A stretch of DNA of 64,000 bases from Engraulis encrasicolus (taxonomy: Eukaryota > Chordata > Actinopteri > Clupeiformes > Engraulidae), in the NCBI RefSeq assembly GCF_034702125.1, contig NC_085872.1, positions 33,886,088 through 33,950,087 of the forward strand, given 5' to 3'. How positions within the stretch are numbered: position 1 is the first letter of the stretch; each line of letters opens with the position of its first letter. Shown piece after piece: positions 38,705 through 52,921 of this stretch. A program made the translations under genes and the position numbers. Below the pieces are notes generated by a model. That model was not told the DNA's origin. It was given only the letters and a program-made list of their open reading frames with translations, and made no database searches.

Positions 38705-39485
38705 TGAATGTGGACACATTTTTGCTTTTTTGAGTCAAACTTTCGTTGTAGTTTTGAAGTGTATTGCCAGCCTATTCACCAGGCCCATAATCTAGGCTAC
38801 ATCAAGGCCCAGGGGTCAAATCCAACCCGCCGTGTCATTTGACATGGCAGATATTGTGATTTCAAATGCAGTTGACACACATTCAGGCCTAAATTGTGCA
38901 TCACACGTGATTTATGAATAGGCCCACGGACCACGACAATGTAATTTCTTAATATCGCTTATGAAGGATTCTACAGAATTATATGCAGGCACCACTTGGC
39001 AAACTGTGTTTTTAGCTCTAAATTTTGTTTGTGCATACACAAGTTCAGTTGAGTTTTGCCTGTGTGCGTCCCAGATTTAGATTTTGGTCCAATGTGAATT
39101 TGAGTTTCCCTGTCACGCCCTTGCCCTATCCTACTTGAACCACAGTATCTTTAGGACCCAGCAGCCTCCACTGAGGCGTAGTAGCCTTGCTTACCAGTTG
39201 TTTTTTTCTTTGAAGATGGGTTTAGTAGGCATATATCTACAGTCGCTGTCTCATCGATAAAATCTCAAGTGCGTCATTTGGTTTGGCTATTGGATTATTT
39301 GTCTGTAGCCCATCTTAAATCAAACATTTCTATGCACTTAATCAATTCAATATCCAGTCTTTCCGTGTTATGACGGTTTCGTTTTGTCGCATAAAAGTTT
39401 ATTGACTTTAACGTAAAACACGGTTTCTTTACACGTCAAATATATTTTACATTGCAAACTAACGATAGTTATTGCACGCTCGAAG

Positions 39486-42008
39486 ATGAAACTAGTCGTG
39501 TTAGGGGGGACTGGTCAGACGGGACAGCATTTGGTAAGCCAGGCACTGCAGCAAGGACACAGCGTCACGGCTGTGGTGAGGAACCCGGGCAAAATGACAG
39601 TCACACATGACAACCTAAAGGTAACCAAAGAGCTTGGATAACCTCAACCTGTCTTGACAGTAGGCCTACCACAAGCTAGGCCTACCTACCTTGGACTAAT
39701 TCTTACTATCTAAGTTTACGTTAATTTATGCTGAAATGGGTGAAATTTATTTATTTGTTTGTTTATATAGGCCTATTTATATATTTAAATAGGCCTAGTC
39801 ATGATTCGCAAACATTTGTCTAAAAAGTTGATCATGAAATGAGGCCATCAATCCAGAGCCTATCCTTCATTATTCTTCTTTAAGTTTTATATGTTTTTCA
39901 AGCACACCATATGAATATGATAATAGGTGCATTCGAGATGTGTCAACGCATGTATGCGCATTTAGACAGCAATGCATCCTGGATGGAAAATGCTGCATGA
40001 CGGTTAGATTTCCTGTCAAACTTCGAAATTTCGTCGACGTTGCGTTGACGAGGTGACATGTCACATGGTGTAAAACTATCGCGGGATGAATGCGGCTGCA
40101 GTCAGATCTTGCAACCTCTGCAGTTGCTTATCCCCTTCAACGCTCGTCGGCGCTCGTCGGCGGACTGCCTCCGAGGTCACGCGCCCATGAACTGGTTGGT
40201 CAACAACTCACTCACGTGTGTATATGGGTCTTGTCTCACACCTCTACACAAGTTTGCGCAGGTCCCCACTTCAGCTCCTCCTCACTGCCTGTCCCCCCAC
40301 TCCTCACACGTGGTAGTAGAGCAAACCGGTGCGAGCTCATCGTCTCGTTCATATTTGTGGCCGACTTTAAATGCGCTGTATTTAATAACACCCACATCGT
40401 GACAACAAGTTCTCGCTGACGTCCGTTGCGCAACGTCGACGCTCGCAATGAAGTCGTATGGGCTTAATGTTTTACAGAAACAGCCAGGCCTACATCGATT
40501 GATTGATTGATTGATTGATTGATTAATTGAAATTAATAACATTGAGAGAACTCTTCTCTCGGCCATATGATTAGACGTAGGCTATTAGGCATCTGATTCA
40601 GATGATTTGAAGAATTTTGGTCAGCAGCTCATAACAGAACAAAAAGAAAGGCAATCTGAAAGCATGGGCCTACATACATACACATAAATTCATTCATTTA
40701 TTTATTTATTTTCTGATGTCTTTATTTGCAAATGGTTTATAATAGCTTCTGTGTCTCTCATTCTGTAAACATTGTGTTTCAATATTAAGGTTGTTGAAGG
40801 AAACATCTTCTCTGAGGAAAGCTTGAAGCCCCACTTTGAAGGACATGATGCAGTACTTTCCTGTCTTGGTTTCCCCACTTCATTTTTCTCTGGAGTCACA
40901 GGCTATTCCCAGTCAATGCGGGCCACCCTTAACACCATGAGAGAGACCAAAATCAACCGCGTTATCACCATGACTTCCTGGTATACTGCACGTGAGTGAT
41001 CAAAATGCTATTGACCGGTCATTTGCTTTGTTATAAAGGAAATTCTGCTGCCACTGTCTTCTATTGGTTTCTGCAAAGTCATTTTCAATCACATGAGCAG
41101 TGACTGAAGTAATCAGTGGCTACAGTGACCGAAAAGGCTTGAGTCACAGGACATCAGCTCTGCAGAAAGTGTTTGGCAGTAATTGAAGGTGTTGTTGCAG
41201 TTATAATGTTTGCAATTTGTCAGCAGCTCTTGTTTACTGTATGTGTGTTAAAATTGCAGCTGGCTCCTCGGCCAGTGGACCGTTTTTCATCCGGTATCTC
41301 CTGGTCCCAATGATCCAGAGCGTGCTCACCAACATGTATGAAATGGAGAGTATTCTGACCAAGACTGAGGGGATCGACTGGACTGTGGTGAGACCTCCTG
41401 GACTCCAGAATGCGCCTGCAACAGGTAGAGTCTTAGCGGTAGTGAGTAATAGTAAAAGCAGGGCATTGTCAAGTTACAACATGAGCAGTAGGACTTTAGC
41501 AGTCAAACGGTGGTGATGTCGTGTGTGTTTATTTCTGGGTGAATTGGTGTTTTGGTTGATTTTTCTGGTTGGTGTTCTGCAACAACCACTGGGTATTCCC
41601 TCTATCATCATGAGAAATATCTTGTTGTGTTCTGATTTCATCCCTTCCTTGCAAAACAATAGTAGTCATCAGCTACAAGAAAGAGCAGAAAAGTTCTAGA
41701 AGTAGGCCTACAGGTTTGTTTCTGTATTTGGTGTAAAAATGATTGGATTCATTTGCTATAAATTCTCGTTCTGACCTTTCATCTTTTTTTCAAAGCAATC
41801 ATTGCATACCCCTTACCTACTCTGATAAATGATTAACCCAACTCCCTACTCTTAGGTTAGGTTACAACAGTTAGAATTACTCTTTATACACCCTCATAAC
41901 TGCCTGCTCTTGTACAACTAAAAGTATTTGACATGACATGTCAGTAAATATACACAGTACAGGCCAAACGTTTGGACACACCCTCTCATTCACTGCATTC
42001 TCTTTTTA

Positions 42009-42086
<78 letters not shown>

Positions 42087-42321
42087 GTACGTGTGCGTGT
42101 GTGCATGTGAATTGTAACAATGATTTATTGGATTGTCATGACATGTGGGAAACTTTCTTTCTTAATTCTCTGCAGATAAAGACATTGTGACTCATGAGGG
42201 ATATTTTGTTCCTGATGCCGCCGGCCACTCTGTTGCCAGGGGTGATGTTGCCCGTTTCATGCTCTCTCTCTTGGGTACCAGTACTTGGATGAAGAAGGGG
42301 GTGGCCATGACTACCAACTGA
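39486..42321 (+). CDS. BLVRB-like NAD(P)-binding flavin/biliverdin reductase
   Basis: Four exons join in phase to 215 aa: 39486-39620, 40790-40991, 41260-41424, 42176-42321. The N-terminus MKLVVLGGTGQTGQH carries the glycine-rich GGTGQTG loop of an atypical short-chain dehydrogenase/NmrA-type Rossmann fold, followed by VVRNP where BLVRB has VLVRD. HDAVLSCLG, ITMTSWY, WTVVRPPGL and VARGDVARFMLSLL line up with the NADP-binding and C-terminal blocks of biliverdin reductase B. Such enzymes reduce flavins and certain biliverdins with NADPH in the cytosol. Similarity to mammalian BLVRB is only moderate, so it may be a fish-specific paralogue rather than the orthologue; the symbol is withheld. Human BLVRB is 206 aa. 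Confidence 0.85.
40498..40525. repeat. (GATT)n microsatellite
   Basis: About seven tandem gatt units in intron 1 of the BLVRB-like gene. Confidence 0.95.
42008..42084. repeat. (TC)n microsatellite
   Basis: A perfect TC tract about 90 bases before the last exon of the BLVRB-like gene. Confidence 0.97.
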
Positions 42322-42476
42322 ACATTCATCTGTGTCCACACTGCCTTCTGGACTAGCATAACCAAGTATAGCCTACATAAACTATATCTGCAAAGACTTG
42401 TTCGGTCTCATAATCACTTTGCCTATTTTCTGTGTGATTTACTTCAAGGCTTAGATCACAAACAGTTGAGACTGAA

Positions 42477-42507
<31 letters not shown>

Positions 42508-42900
42508 CTTGTGTGCGTGTGTGCGTGTTTGAGTGTGTGTAAAGCAAATGCTTTGTATGTTTACTATGTCTATGTATGTTCATTTGGTGAAGGAAATTAA
42601 CTTGCAAAACATGTACATTTGTACAAGCACTAAAGATGTTAGGTGTACACAAGGGTGTATGCCAAAGGCATGAACCACTTTGCATAAACAATGCTGACAT
42701 GTTGTATTTTGATACCACTATATTCAGGGGCTGCTGGTGATTCCCTGCCCCAAAGAATGATTAAGCTACTCACTCCTTTACCTTGTCATCAAAATGTACA
42801 AATGTAAGTTGACTGTTTTGTGTATAGGGCTTGAATGTTTGAGTAATTCAAGGTTGTTGGATAAATGGTAACAAAATTCATATTGTTGATGTTTTATATG

Positions 42901-42906
42901 AATAAA
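42901..42906 (+). terminator. Polyadenylation signal of the BLVRB-like gene
   Basis: AATAAA 580 bases past the stop codon, with GT-rich sequence upstream. It implies a 3' UTR of about 0.6 kb. Confidence 0.6.
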
Positions 42907-43468
42907 ACTATTTTCTGGGCTACTTAAATGTTTTCCTCATCAATTGTAAATTGAGAATCCAACCATCTATGCCAACATCAGGAACATTCATTCATTTACA
43001 AATGAATACCCAGTGTCGTGCAAATATGAGGATGACATTCCAATTATTTTGTGTGAATGGGTGAAATGATTGTCTTTCTTTTTACATTCCGCCCCCTCAG
43101 TGTCCTCTGCCCCTCAATACCAGAGAGTCAGTGAGAAACATGCAGACATGCCCCATTTCTGCATTTTGCCTTGTTATTTTTTTATTATTTATTTTACATT
43201 AACTACATTACATTACGCATTTTAGGCTACATAATTATTTGTTTTATCATGTTTAACTAATTGTCTATTGCTACATTTGAATTTAAAGTTCACAGCAGTG
43301 GTACATGTGGATAGACCTATTTCTAACCAGTTATGGATTGGCTAAAGGTGTATAGCCTACTATACCTACTCTATTATAGTGTCTGACCCTCAGTTAGAGA
43401 ATCTATGGGCTACAGATTGTCTACCTGATCGCATACAATGATTTGTAAGTGACAGATGAAAGGCTGTC

Positions 43469-43520
43469 TATTATATTATATTATATTATATTATATTATA
43501 TTATATTATATTATATTATA
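43469..43520. repeat. (TTATA)n pentanucleotide repeat
   Basis: About ten perfect ttata units. Confidence 0.95.
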
Positions 43521-43573
43521 GCCTATTCTAATATTTATATAGGCCTATTATATTAAATAATTGGTTGGCCATA

Positions 43574-45067
43574 GGTCCGTGTATATTTTCGTTCATTCAC
43601 TATTCTATTTTGGATATCACACGAGAAAGGAATAAGGACTCGTTTATGATGATTTACGCTTGAACATCAGTTTATGAAATAGAACCAAACGCCATATTTT
43701 GCTATTTTGTAGGTACTGAAAATGAAACGCTGAATCTTAGAAAAGAGAGAAAAGCAATAAAGAAAAACGTCCTTCTGAATTGCGTCTTTTGTTTATTCAG
43801 AATTCGGGTGACCTGAGAGTAAATCCTGGAAGGCTGGTTTGGCCTTCATTACATGGTTTCTTTGGAGGCAAACGGACTTTGCAGGCATTGTTGATGCAAT
43901 ATACAGAACGTTGCTACACTTCAACGATGTGGTCGATCTGTGATGACTGTGCGAGGAATTTGTGTCATGAGATGGTTGCGTAGGCTATCCATATCAAGCA
44001 AGCGCCACAAGCATGTGCATACGCGTCACCACCATTGAGTAGGGCGTCCTAGAGGGGGGTAGAAGAATGATTTACTGTCTATTTTTTTACTTAAACTTAT
44101 CAACCAATTTAACTTTCGAAACAACATTTCATGTGCTTAGGCTGGTCTTAACACTTGATTGTATTTGGCCATATAGCCAATTATAGCGTCCTAATCCAAC
44201 AGAAGTGCAGCTGTGCGACCGGGACAGATATCTTCGATGGGAAGGGGTAGACCAACTGTCATCGAGAACATTGACAGTTCTTACGATCAGCATCAGTTTC
44301 ACAGTTCATCTCAAGCCTTTAGGTGTATCTACCCGGACATATTGCTTTCCAACAATATCACTAATGTTCCAAATACACCAAAGCGAAATGTGTATTCAAC
44401 ATGCGTAAAACTTGGTATGGAGAGTGCGCGCTTCAGCTCATTACACTTGCCAGAATACGCAACAGTTTGCGTGAGAACACTGCTTTGGACCGTTTGCTCC
44501 CTAATGCATATTACTACATGTGAAAGGGTATAATAGGTTATTGATTCCAGAGACTTTAGCCTTTATTTAGGCTATAAAGTTGAGTCCATAACATAAAGGG
44601 AACTTCATCTCTATTTTATAAGGCGGACGCATGCTCCAATACAGGCCTAACCATCACGCGTGCTGCGCATAGGCCTACTAGCCTGTACATCGCAAAAATG
44701 TTTTTCATCATTCTATTATTTTTCTGTTGTGTCTCTGGCTCCAGCTACTGTTCTGTGTGTCGTTTGGTAGTTAGACCTTTTCTGATGCGACTCAGACGGC
44801 AAACTTTCCTTCCGGGTAAACAGAGGGGGAGGGGTCAGTCAAATGAAATTCAATAAATGAATAGCCAAATATCACAAATTGAAAAACGATCAAAAATGTT
44901 GTCATTTTTTTATAATGCTATTATGGTATGAAGTAACACATGCAGAAAACAAAATACAGCCATTTCTGCTTGTATTGCTTTAATCAAAACAAGAAGTTGC
45001 ACCCTTTTTTGAATTTCATATTTCATTCCAAAATAGAATAATGAATGAACGAAAAAGTACACGGACC
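43574..45067. mobile_element. 1.5-kb non-autonomous inverted-repeat DNA element
   Basis: The left end ggtccgtgtatattttcgtt is mirrored by the right end, which reads gaacgaaaaagtacacggacc; pairing extends about 40 bases. gccata occurs on both flanks (43568-43573 and 45068-45073), a likely 6-bp duplication. Open frames inside are short and show no transposase motif. A partial copy of the terminus (acacggaccatatcacc) recurs near 45188-45204. Confidence 0.6.
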
Positions 45068-45455
45068 GCCATATCAAATTATGCACTTCATCATCTTGCT
45101 TCCAAAGATAAATATTCTACATATCACCAACCGGCTGTGATTTTTGTTATTTGGTTCTGAATCAAAAAACAAAAGAACGAATGGTACACGGACCATATCA
45201 CCACTTCCAGCATGTATAATGAGTTTTGTGGCTGGCAAGGTTGACTGGAAAATTGTATCAAATTACGGGCTACGTCCTACGCAGATAGTTATGAAAAGAA
45301 AACAATCCTATTTGACAGATCACAGCTGATCACATCCACTTCTGTTAGTGTCAATGGTGCGCACACCTCGCCTCTTTTATTTTGAAATTTCAATGTTCCA
45401 CATTGACCGGAAGCAAGGTGTTGTAAGTTCACGGACGGTGTTCCTCCAGGAAGTT

Positions 45456-45463
45456 CCACGTCA
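45456..45463 (-). promoter_or_regulatory. copb2: UPRE/CRE-like site upstream of copb2
   Basis: CCACGTCA on plus reads TGACGTGG on minus, the unfolded-protein-response/CREB3L-type element, about 105 bases before the copb2 ATG. Genes of the secretory pathway are known targets of XBP1, ATF6 and CREB3L factors. Position and sequence are seen; function is inference from one 8-bp match. Confidence 0.35.
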
Positions 45464-45565
45464 TTTTAGTGGTGCACTGGAAAAATCCTCGGTGCATCTT
45501 CTCAAAACTGGCGAATGTGATAATACTCTACTTTGACCGAAAGTAGACGACTCCTGCAAAAAATC

Positions 45566-47346
45566 ATGGTAAGAAAACAGAATGATGACTTAGGTAATGC
45601 CAAATTGTATTAGACATGAAGATTTGTTATTGAACATCCATTTGCTATGCTAGCAGAGTTAGCTCGTGTCATCTAGTTACCAATTGCTTATGTTGAGTTT
45701 GCGTAGCTCTATGTTGCATGTTAGTCTTACCTTGCACTTTTATAGCAACTCTAACATGTCATAGTTGCTTGAGCTACCATATTTGTTTGTCTTCCAATTA
45801 TAACTGGAAAATGTGGTCTGATTGTAGAACGATTGATGAGTAAAATGTTTGCGATTCTTGAACAGATGAATGGAATTATTTCAGAGCTTTCACGACTGTC
45901 GTACTTTTCATTCAAATTATCTTGAAGTCTTTCTCCCCCTTTGATATAGTTAGAAAACAACAACTGGTAATCACTTTTCAAATATGCTTGTTGTCATTAG
46001 CTATGTGTTGGCCTCCTCAATAATAAGATCAACAAACAGTGCAGAACAACGCTTGAGATATGCTAACTGACTAGCTTGCTAGCGACACGTCAGTCAGTTT
46101 ATTAGTCATTCAAAGCACATTGATTCGGAATGAAAACTTTCTGCTTTCGGTCTACTATTATTATTGACCAACATTTTAGACAGCGTCAGTTGTTTTTTCA
46201 GGCATTTTGCGTGTAGCGATACTGTAGGCCTACTTACTAGTTGGTGATTTGAGGACGTTATTTCTTCCTGTTTCATGTACAGTAATCTCTCATCTATGGT
46301 CGTTGGTGTATGACTATTTACGTGTATTTTATTTAGCCTCTCAGGCTGGACATCAAGCGCAAGCTGACGGCCCGGTCAGACCGTGTCAAGAGCGTCGACC
46401 TCCACCCAACTGAACCATGGATGTTGGCCAGTCTTTATAATGGCAGCGTATGCGTCTGGAACCATGAAACACAGGTTAGTTCAGGATCCTCAGCAGTCAA
46501 AACGTCATCATGTACATGTATTTGTGTGCATCTTTTGAGTCATTATCTGTGTTTTCAGACGCTGGTGAAGACTTTTGAGGTCTGTGATTTGCCTGTGCGA
46601 GCCTCCAAATTTGTGGCCAGAAAAAACTGGGTCATCACTGGAGCAGTAAGTTTTCCACGTCTTTTACTTTGAAGAGATAGAAGGACTGATCATAGACATA
46701 ATATAGTTCTGCCATTACTGTATATTTATATTCAGTGTATGACAATATATTGCATTTCATTTCTTTACACTGAATTGTCGTATTCCTTTGTGTTTATTAG
46801 GATGACATGCAGATTCGTGTTTTTAACTACAACACTTTGGAGCGTGTTCACATGTTTGAAGCGCACTCGGACTACATCCGTTGTATTGCTGTCCATCCTA
46901 CACAGCCTTATATCCTCACCAGTAGTGGTAAGTACACAGAACTACCCATAACCCAGCAGTTGGCAGTGATCTTCCTCTGCGCCTCTGAACCTCTTAACAA
47001 CATTACAGATGTTCTTATTCATGCCTTTCCTTCTGTATTTAAGATGACATGCTCATTAAGCTGTGGGACTGGGAGAAGAAGTGGACATGCAGTCAAGTTT
47101 TTGAGGGCCACACGCATTACGTCATGCAGATTGTCATCAACCCTAAAGACAACAACCAGTTTGCCAGTGCTTCATTGGATAGAACCATTAAGGTACATCT
47201 TGTTAAAGTACTGCACCTGTTGTATGCACACAACGATGTGATGTGTGTTTGTTTGATTTATGTGTATGTTTGTTGGCTAAATGAGTACATACATACGTAC
47301 ATTGCCTTTAGCACCCTTTCAAGTGTGGTACCCTAAGAATAATATA

Positions 47347-47397
<51 letters not shown>

Positions 47398-47900
47398 GCG
47401 TGTGCGCGCGCTCGTTTGTGCATTGATGGGCTTCAGTATGTGTGTGTGTCTTTGTTATTGAAGTATGTCCTACATCTTTTTGTTTTTGCTTTTGTGTTGT
47501 CTTGAAGGTGTGGCAGCTGGGTTCCTCTGCTCCGAACTTCACACTCGAGGGACATGAGAAAGGAGTGAACTGCATCGATTACTACAGTGGAGGAGATAAA
47601 CCATACCTGATATCTGGGGCTGACGATCGGCTGGTGAAGATCTGGGACTACCAGGTTCGATTTACGGCTGTTGTGTTTTGATAGTCTGATCTTTTTTTTC
47701 CCTTGCTTGAATTGCGATGTATTTCATTGCATGTATCCCTTTTCCTTTCGCAGAATAAAACCTGTGTGCAGACTCTTGAGGGCCATGCTCAGAACGTGTC
47801 GTGTGTCAGCTTCCACCCAGAGCTTCCCATCATCATCACTGGCTCAGAAGATGGTGTGTTGGCTTTCCTTCTCTCTCACTCTCACTCTCTCTCACTCTCA

Positions 47901-47946
<46 letters not shown>

Positions 47947-50900
47947 GGGTGGACGATACAGGCAAAAATAATGTCTTGATTTTTTTAGGATTTTAACTGC
48001 AGTCATAGGAAAAAGTTTGTACACCTTTTGAAATTTCTTTCATTTCTGTCAAAATTGGTCATAAAACATGATCTGATCTTCCCGGAAATCACAAGAAGTA
48101 GCAATCAAAGTCTGCTTTAACTAATTCCACCCAAACATTTACATGTTATCATATTTTTATTGGCCATAAGATGTAAACATTCACAGGACAGCAAGACATA
48201 AGTAAGTACACTCTTGCTTTCAATAGTTTTAAACCCTCAGTTATTCGCAATAATCTTAACCAGATGTATCCTGTAGTTGTAGATCAGATCAACAAAACAA
48301 TCTGGATGTATCTTGTCTCCCTCTTCTTTACAAAACTGCCCCTCTTCAGCAAGGTTTCTGGGTTGTCTCGAGTTAATAGCTTTCTTGAGTTCATCATGCT
48401 ATATCATCTAAAAAAAAATGTCAGGGCTTTGACTGGGCTATTCCAGAATTTGTATTTCATTGTTATGAAGCCATTCTAAAGTCGGCTTGCTTCTTAAATA
48501 TGGGTTGTTGTCCCATTTCAGCACCCATCCTCTTGTGTGCTTCAACTGTGTGACAGACTATCTGACGTTTTTTTCTAAAAACTATATATTTCTAAAATGA
48601 TCTCACAGAGTACTACAACATTGAAAGTCGAATGTTGTATTACTTTTTTTAAGGCTGGCGTCATGGCTTAGTGTGGCACTGAGGTGAGGAGGATCCCATT
48701 CACAGCACTCAATTGTTTTTTGTCAGTTTCTGACAAACGTCAATGGTGCAAAATTACACATCACCAAAACAATGTTCACAATGATAATACAGATGATATA
48801 GCATATCGTCCACCCCCTAACACACTCATACACACTTTTGCTATTGCAGTGTTAGTGTAAAAATGTATGCTGATTTGTGACTTGTTTTACTTTTGCACTT
48901 GTCATTTGAAGGCACGGTGCGTATCTGGCATTCCAGCACCTATCGTCTGGAGAGTACACTGAACTATGGCATGGAGCGCGTGTGGTGTGTTTGCGGCTTG
49001 CGTGGCTCCAACAATGTGGCACTGGGCTATGACGAGGGGAGCATCATCATAAAGGTAATGTCACAACACTATTAATATGACACTGTATCGCAAAGCATTA
49101 GTATTAAAATAGTGAATGTCCCCAAGCAATGCAATTCTCTCTTCCAATTGGCTAAGAAGATGAGAATAACCTTGCACATTGTGTAATTGTTGTACACTTT
49201 GTGCACAATTATGAGACAAGCAACTTTTTGAACCATAGCGTCCATTGTATGCATAATATTTTCCGACTCTAACCTGTATGGTCGGGAAAACCTATTAGAT
49301 TTAAGCATTCCAGGTAATGCACATTATGTAATCAGAGACGGTTTCATCTGAGGAGCACAACACCGTAAATGAAGTGTGCATAATTATTAGGTATCTTGGT
49401 TATCCTCTGGGAAAAATGGGTTCATGTAACTCTCTTCAAGCATTTTAACTCTGGCTATCCTTTCTTCCTTTTCTATTCAGCAGCTATGTCTTCGCATAGT
49501 TTTACATTAGGAATAGCAGCAGACTGACCAGGGTATTGTCTAGTTGTTCATTCTGTAATTTGTTCATTTTGCTGATGTCATAGATGTTGCACTAGTGCCG
49601 CAACACTAAAGCCACCAGGGCACATATTATGTATGCAAGAAGCGATAGTATAATTAGATAATGCAAACAATTCTCCTGTCATGTTTTGTGGAGTTGACAA
49701 ATGGGTTTGGATTGATTATCAGGCGCGTAAGATCATCAATGTGCACATTATTTTTATGATGGACAACGAACATTGCAGATATCTTTGAGTCATGAGACTT
49801 TGCTTGTGTTTTGGCCTGTTTCAGCTGGGACGTGAGGAGCCCGCCATGTCTATGGACACCAGTGGAAAGATCATCTGGGCCAAACACTCGGAGGTGCAGC
49901 AGGCTAACCTGAAGGCCATGGGCGACGCTGAGATCAAGGATGGAGAGAGACTTCCTCTGGCAGTCAAAGACATGGGGAGCTGTGAAATCTACCCCCAGAC
50001 CATCCAGCACAATCCCAACGGCAGGTGAGCTGATGTGAACTGCTAGCCAGGCCGCACCCTCCCGGTGACGCAACCCATTCAGCGCTGCTTCTAGTCAGGC
50101 TTAGGAGCAATACAAATATAGTTTCTGAACACCTCTCACTTTGTCGGGAAGCAATCAACTAGTAGCAAACCAAGGGAGGTGGGTCAACCATGCCGTTTGA
50201 GAAATGTTAACTGTTATGCTCTTGGTCAGACCAAGTCTCGAAGAGATTTGAAAGTCGATGAAAATCAGGCTAGTGACCTACAGTGGGGCACGTCGAACAT
50301 TTTCTCAGAATATGTTAATGTAGTGTCAGACTTAACACTAATGGCGGCATCAGTCAGACACTACCATTACTGGGATGGTGAAATAGCACTGCTCTGTAGA
50401 TTCAACTCATTCAACACAAGTTACCACTACCATAGACGGTCTGGGACAGCTGAAATGAAAAGTGAGTGGGAGGGGTAAAGGGGAGGGGCCACAACATAAA
50501 GTGGAGGGAAATTGAATTGTGGTTTATCAATGTGAATTGAATTGAACAGAGTTTATGGATGTGAATTGAATTGAACAGAGTTATGGATGTGAATTGAACA
50601 GGGCGTTGTTAACGGCATGGCTTATACTCTTTTCTAAACAAGTGTGTAGAGAAATGTGGGCTGCAAAACGTGTTATCACTAAATCACTGTTATAATGGAG
50701 AGCTGTTGTTCTCGCACACTCAGAACTTAATGCAATGGGATTTTATTGCACCAGCATTTCGGCTCACTTCTTTGTTTGGGTCTTAAACACAAGCAGGTTA
50801 TTGGAGTGCTTCTGGGTCTTCACCTTTTTTCCTTGGTGCTCATCAGTTTAGGGGCTCTCAAACTTGGTCCTGGTTGACAGATGCTGAGGCAGTCAAGTAG

Positions 50901-52848
50901 CGCATTCAGGCCAACTGAGAACCGTGCTGGAGCCCGTTCCCGCACCTAATCGCGAACTGGCCGTCGTGTTCATACCACAGATATTTGCGTTCGCGAACCG
51001 GAAAATTGGTACGCAATGCGAACCGCAAAATACTACGTTTTTCTTTGCGAACTGTGACGACAGCGTGGTCATCAGCAGGTTCTTCCGGGTAACACGGTCA
51101 CGTGCGGAAAAAAATCAGAGCCCGGTATGAACACTGGCGGTTCGCAGACAAACACTTTAGTGCCGAACGTAACTGGTGCGAGCACCGACACCGGCTCCGT
51201 TCTGGTCGGCCTGAAAGCCATAAGAGTTGCAATTTTTTACTTTTTTATTTGGCTACATAAAATTTCAACATTGAGTGCCTCAGCATCTGTCTACCTGGAC
51301 CCTCTTTATTTGGGTCTTTTCGAAATGACCTACGATTAGAAAGTGATCATACAAGTACAAGCTAGTATTCTCAATGCCAAACTTTTCACTGCCTCACGGC
51401 AAATTAATGAATGAAGTGTGTTTTCGGTACTGTTTACTAGAGCAGTACCAACTTGCATGACAGAAGAAAAATGTGGTGGCGTTGTCTTTGTAGTTGTCCA
51501 CAATGTGCTTACAGGTTTCGCCACCTGCCTGCCTTGTATGTCCCTACAGGTTTGTTGTGGTGTGTGGGGATGGAGAGTACATCATCTATACTGCCATGGC
51601 CCTGAGGAACAAGAGCTTTGGTTCAGCACAGGAGTTTGTTTGGGCCCACGACTCTTCTGAGTAAGTACTGATTCTTCTCAGGAGTCTAATTGGATATTTC
51701 ACAAGAACTTCCTATTCACTAAAGCAGAGCAAGTCTATAAATACAGTGTACATGCCTGATACTGGATGTAATTCATGTCTTCACAGTTATGCCATCTTGT
51801 ATAAATAATGATGCAAGCATGATTTTTTTTTTTGATGCAGGTATGCCATAAGGGAGTCCAGCAGTGTGGTAAAAATCTTCAAAAACTTCAAGGAGAAGAA
51901 GTCTTTTAAGCCTGACTTTGGTGCAGAGGGTAAGATGTTCTTGTCTCTGTTTCTGTGTCGCACGAACAAGAGATCACCACAGACTGTTGGTTGTTAATTC
52001 CATATCCTGACTGGCGTGTGTGTGCGTGTGTGTGTGTGTGTGTGACCACAGGTATTTATGGTGGCTTCCTGCTGGGTGTCCGTTCTGTGAATGGCTTGGC
52101 ATTCTATGACTGGGAGAACACGGAGCTCATCAGGCGAATTGAGATTCAGCCCAAGCATGTGAGTTTGCAGGCTACATTGATACAAGCACACTGTTGCATA
52201 AGTATACATTTAAAGACTAATTCTTGACTTCTCATGACTTGGGTTCATGCTATGCTGTCTCTCAGCGATAAAAGCACTAAACGAGGTCAAGTGGTTATGC
52301 AGCCATCCAGTGTAGTGTGTGTGCTAGTGTTAATGTTATTTTCTGTGTTTTCATGTTTGTGTTTCATGTGGGGATTTTTTATATGTCTGTGTTTCATGTC
52401 TGGTGCCAGCGAGCACAGTTACAAGTACAAGTACAATTGCCCTACAGGGACAATTAAAGCTGAAACTAACAAACATGTCTCCTTTCAGATCTTCTGGTCA
52501 GACTCTGGCGAGCTTGTATGCATCGCCACAGAGGAGTCCTTCTTCATCCTGCGTTACCTGTCCGAAAAGGTGGCCGCCTCCCAGGAGACTAACGAGGGAG
52601 TTACTGAGGACGGCATCGAGGATGCTTTTGAGGTAGGTAGCCAATGGGTTAACATTGGCAGGCATGCGCTGGAATGTAGAACATTTTTTGTATTAGAAGT
52701 GGTACATGTGTGGCCCTACTGTAGCGCTAACGGTAGGGCACTCATCTGCTACGCGGCTGACCCGGTTTCGATTCCGGCCTGGGCCCTTTGCCAGCCCTTC
52801 CTCGTCTCTCTCCCCCCCAAACGTTTCATCTCTCTCTCTCTCTGTCTC

Positions 52849-52921
<73 letters not shown>

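Larger units (their letters stand above)
37611..39485. other. Intergenic: armc6 upstream flank to BLVRB-like gene
   Basis: 37611-37760 is the pre-insertion flank of armc6. It contains a minus-strand donor-like cggatg/gtaagt near 37736-37728 and, on plus, a 40-codon open frame starting MNNLRGG at 37631, neither assignable. Beyond it come an (AAT)n tract and a SINE fragment; no further gene. Confidence 0.4.
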
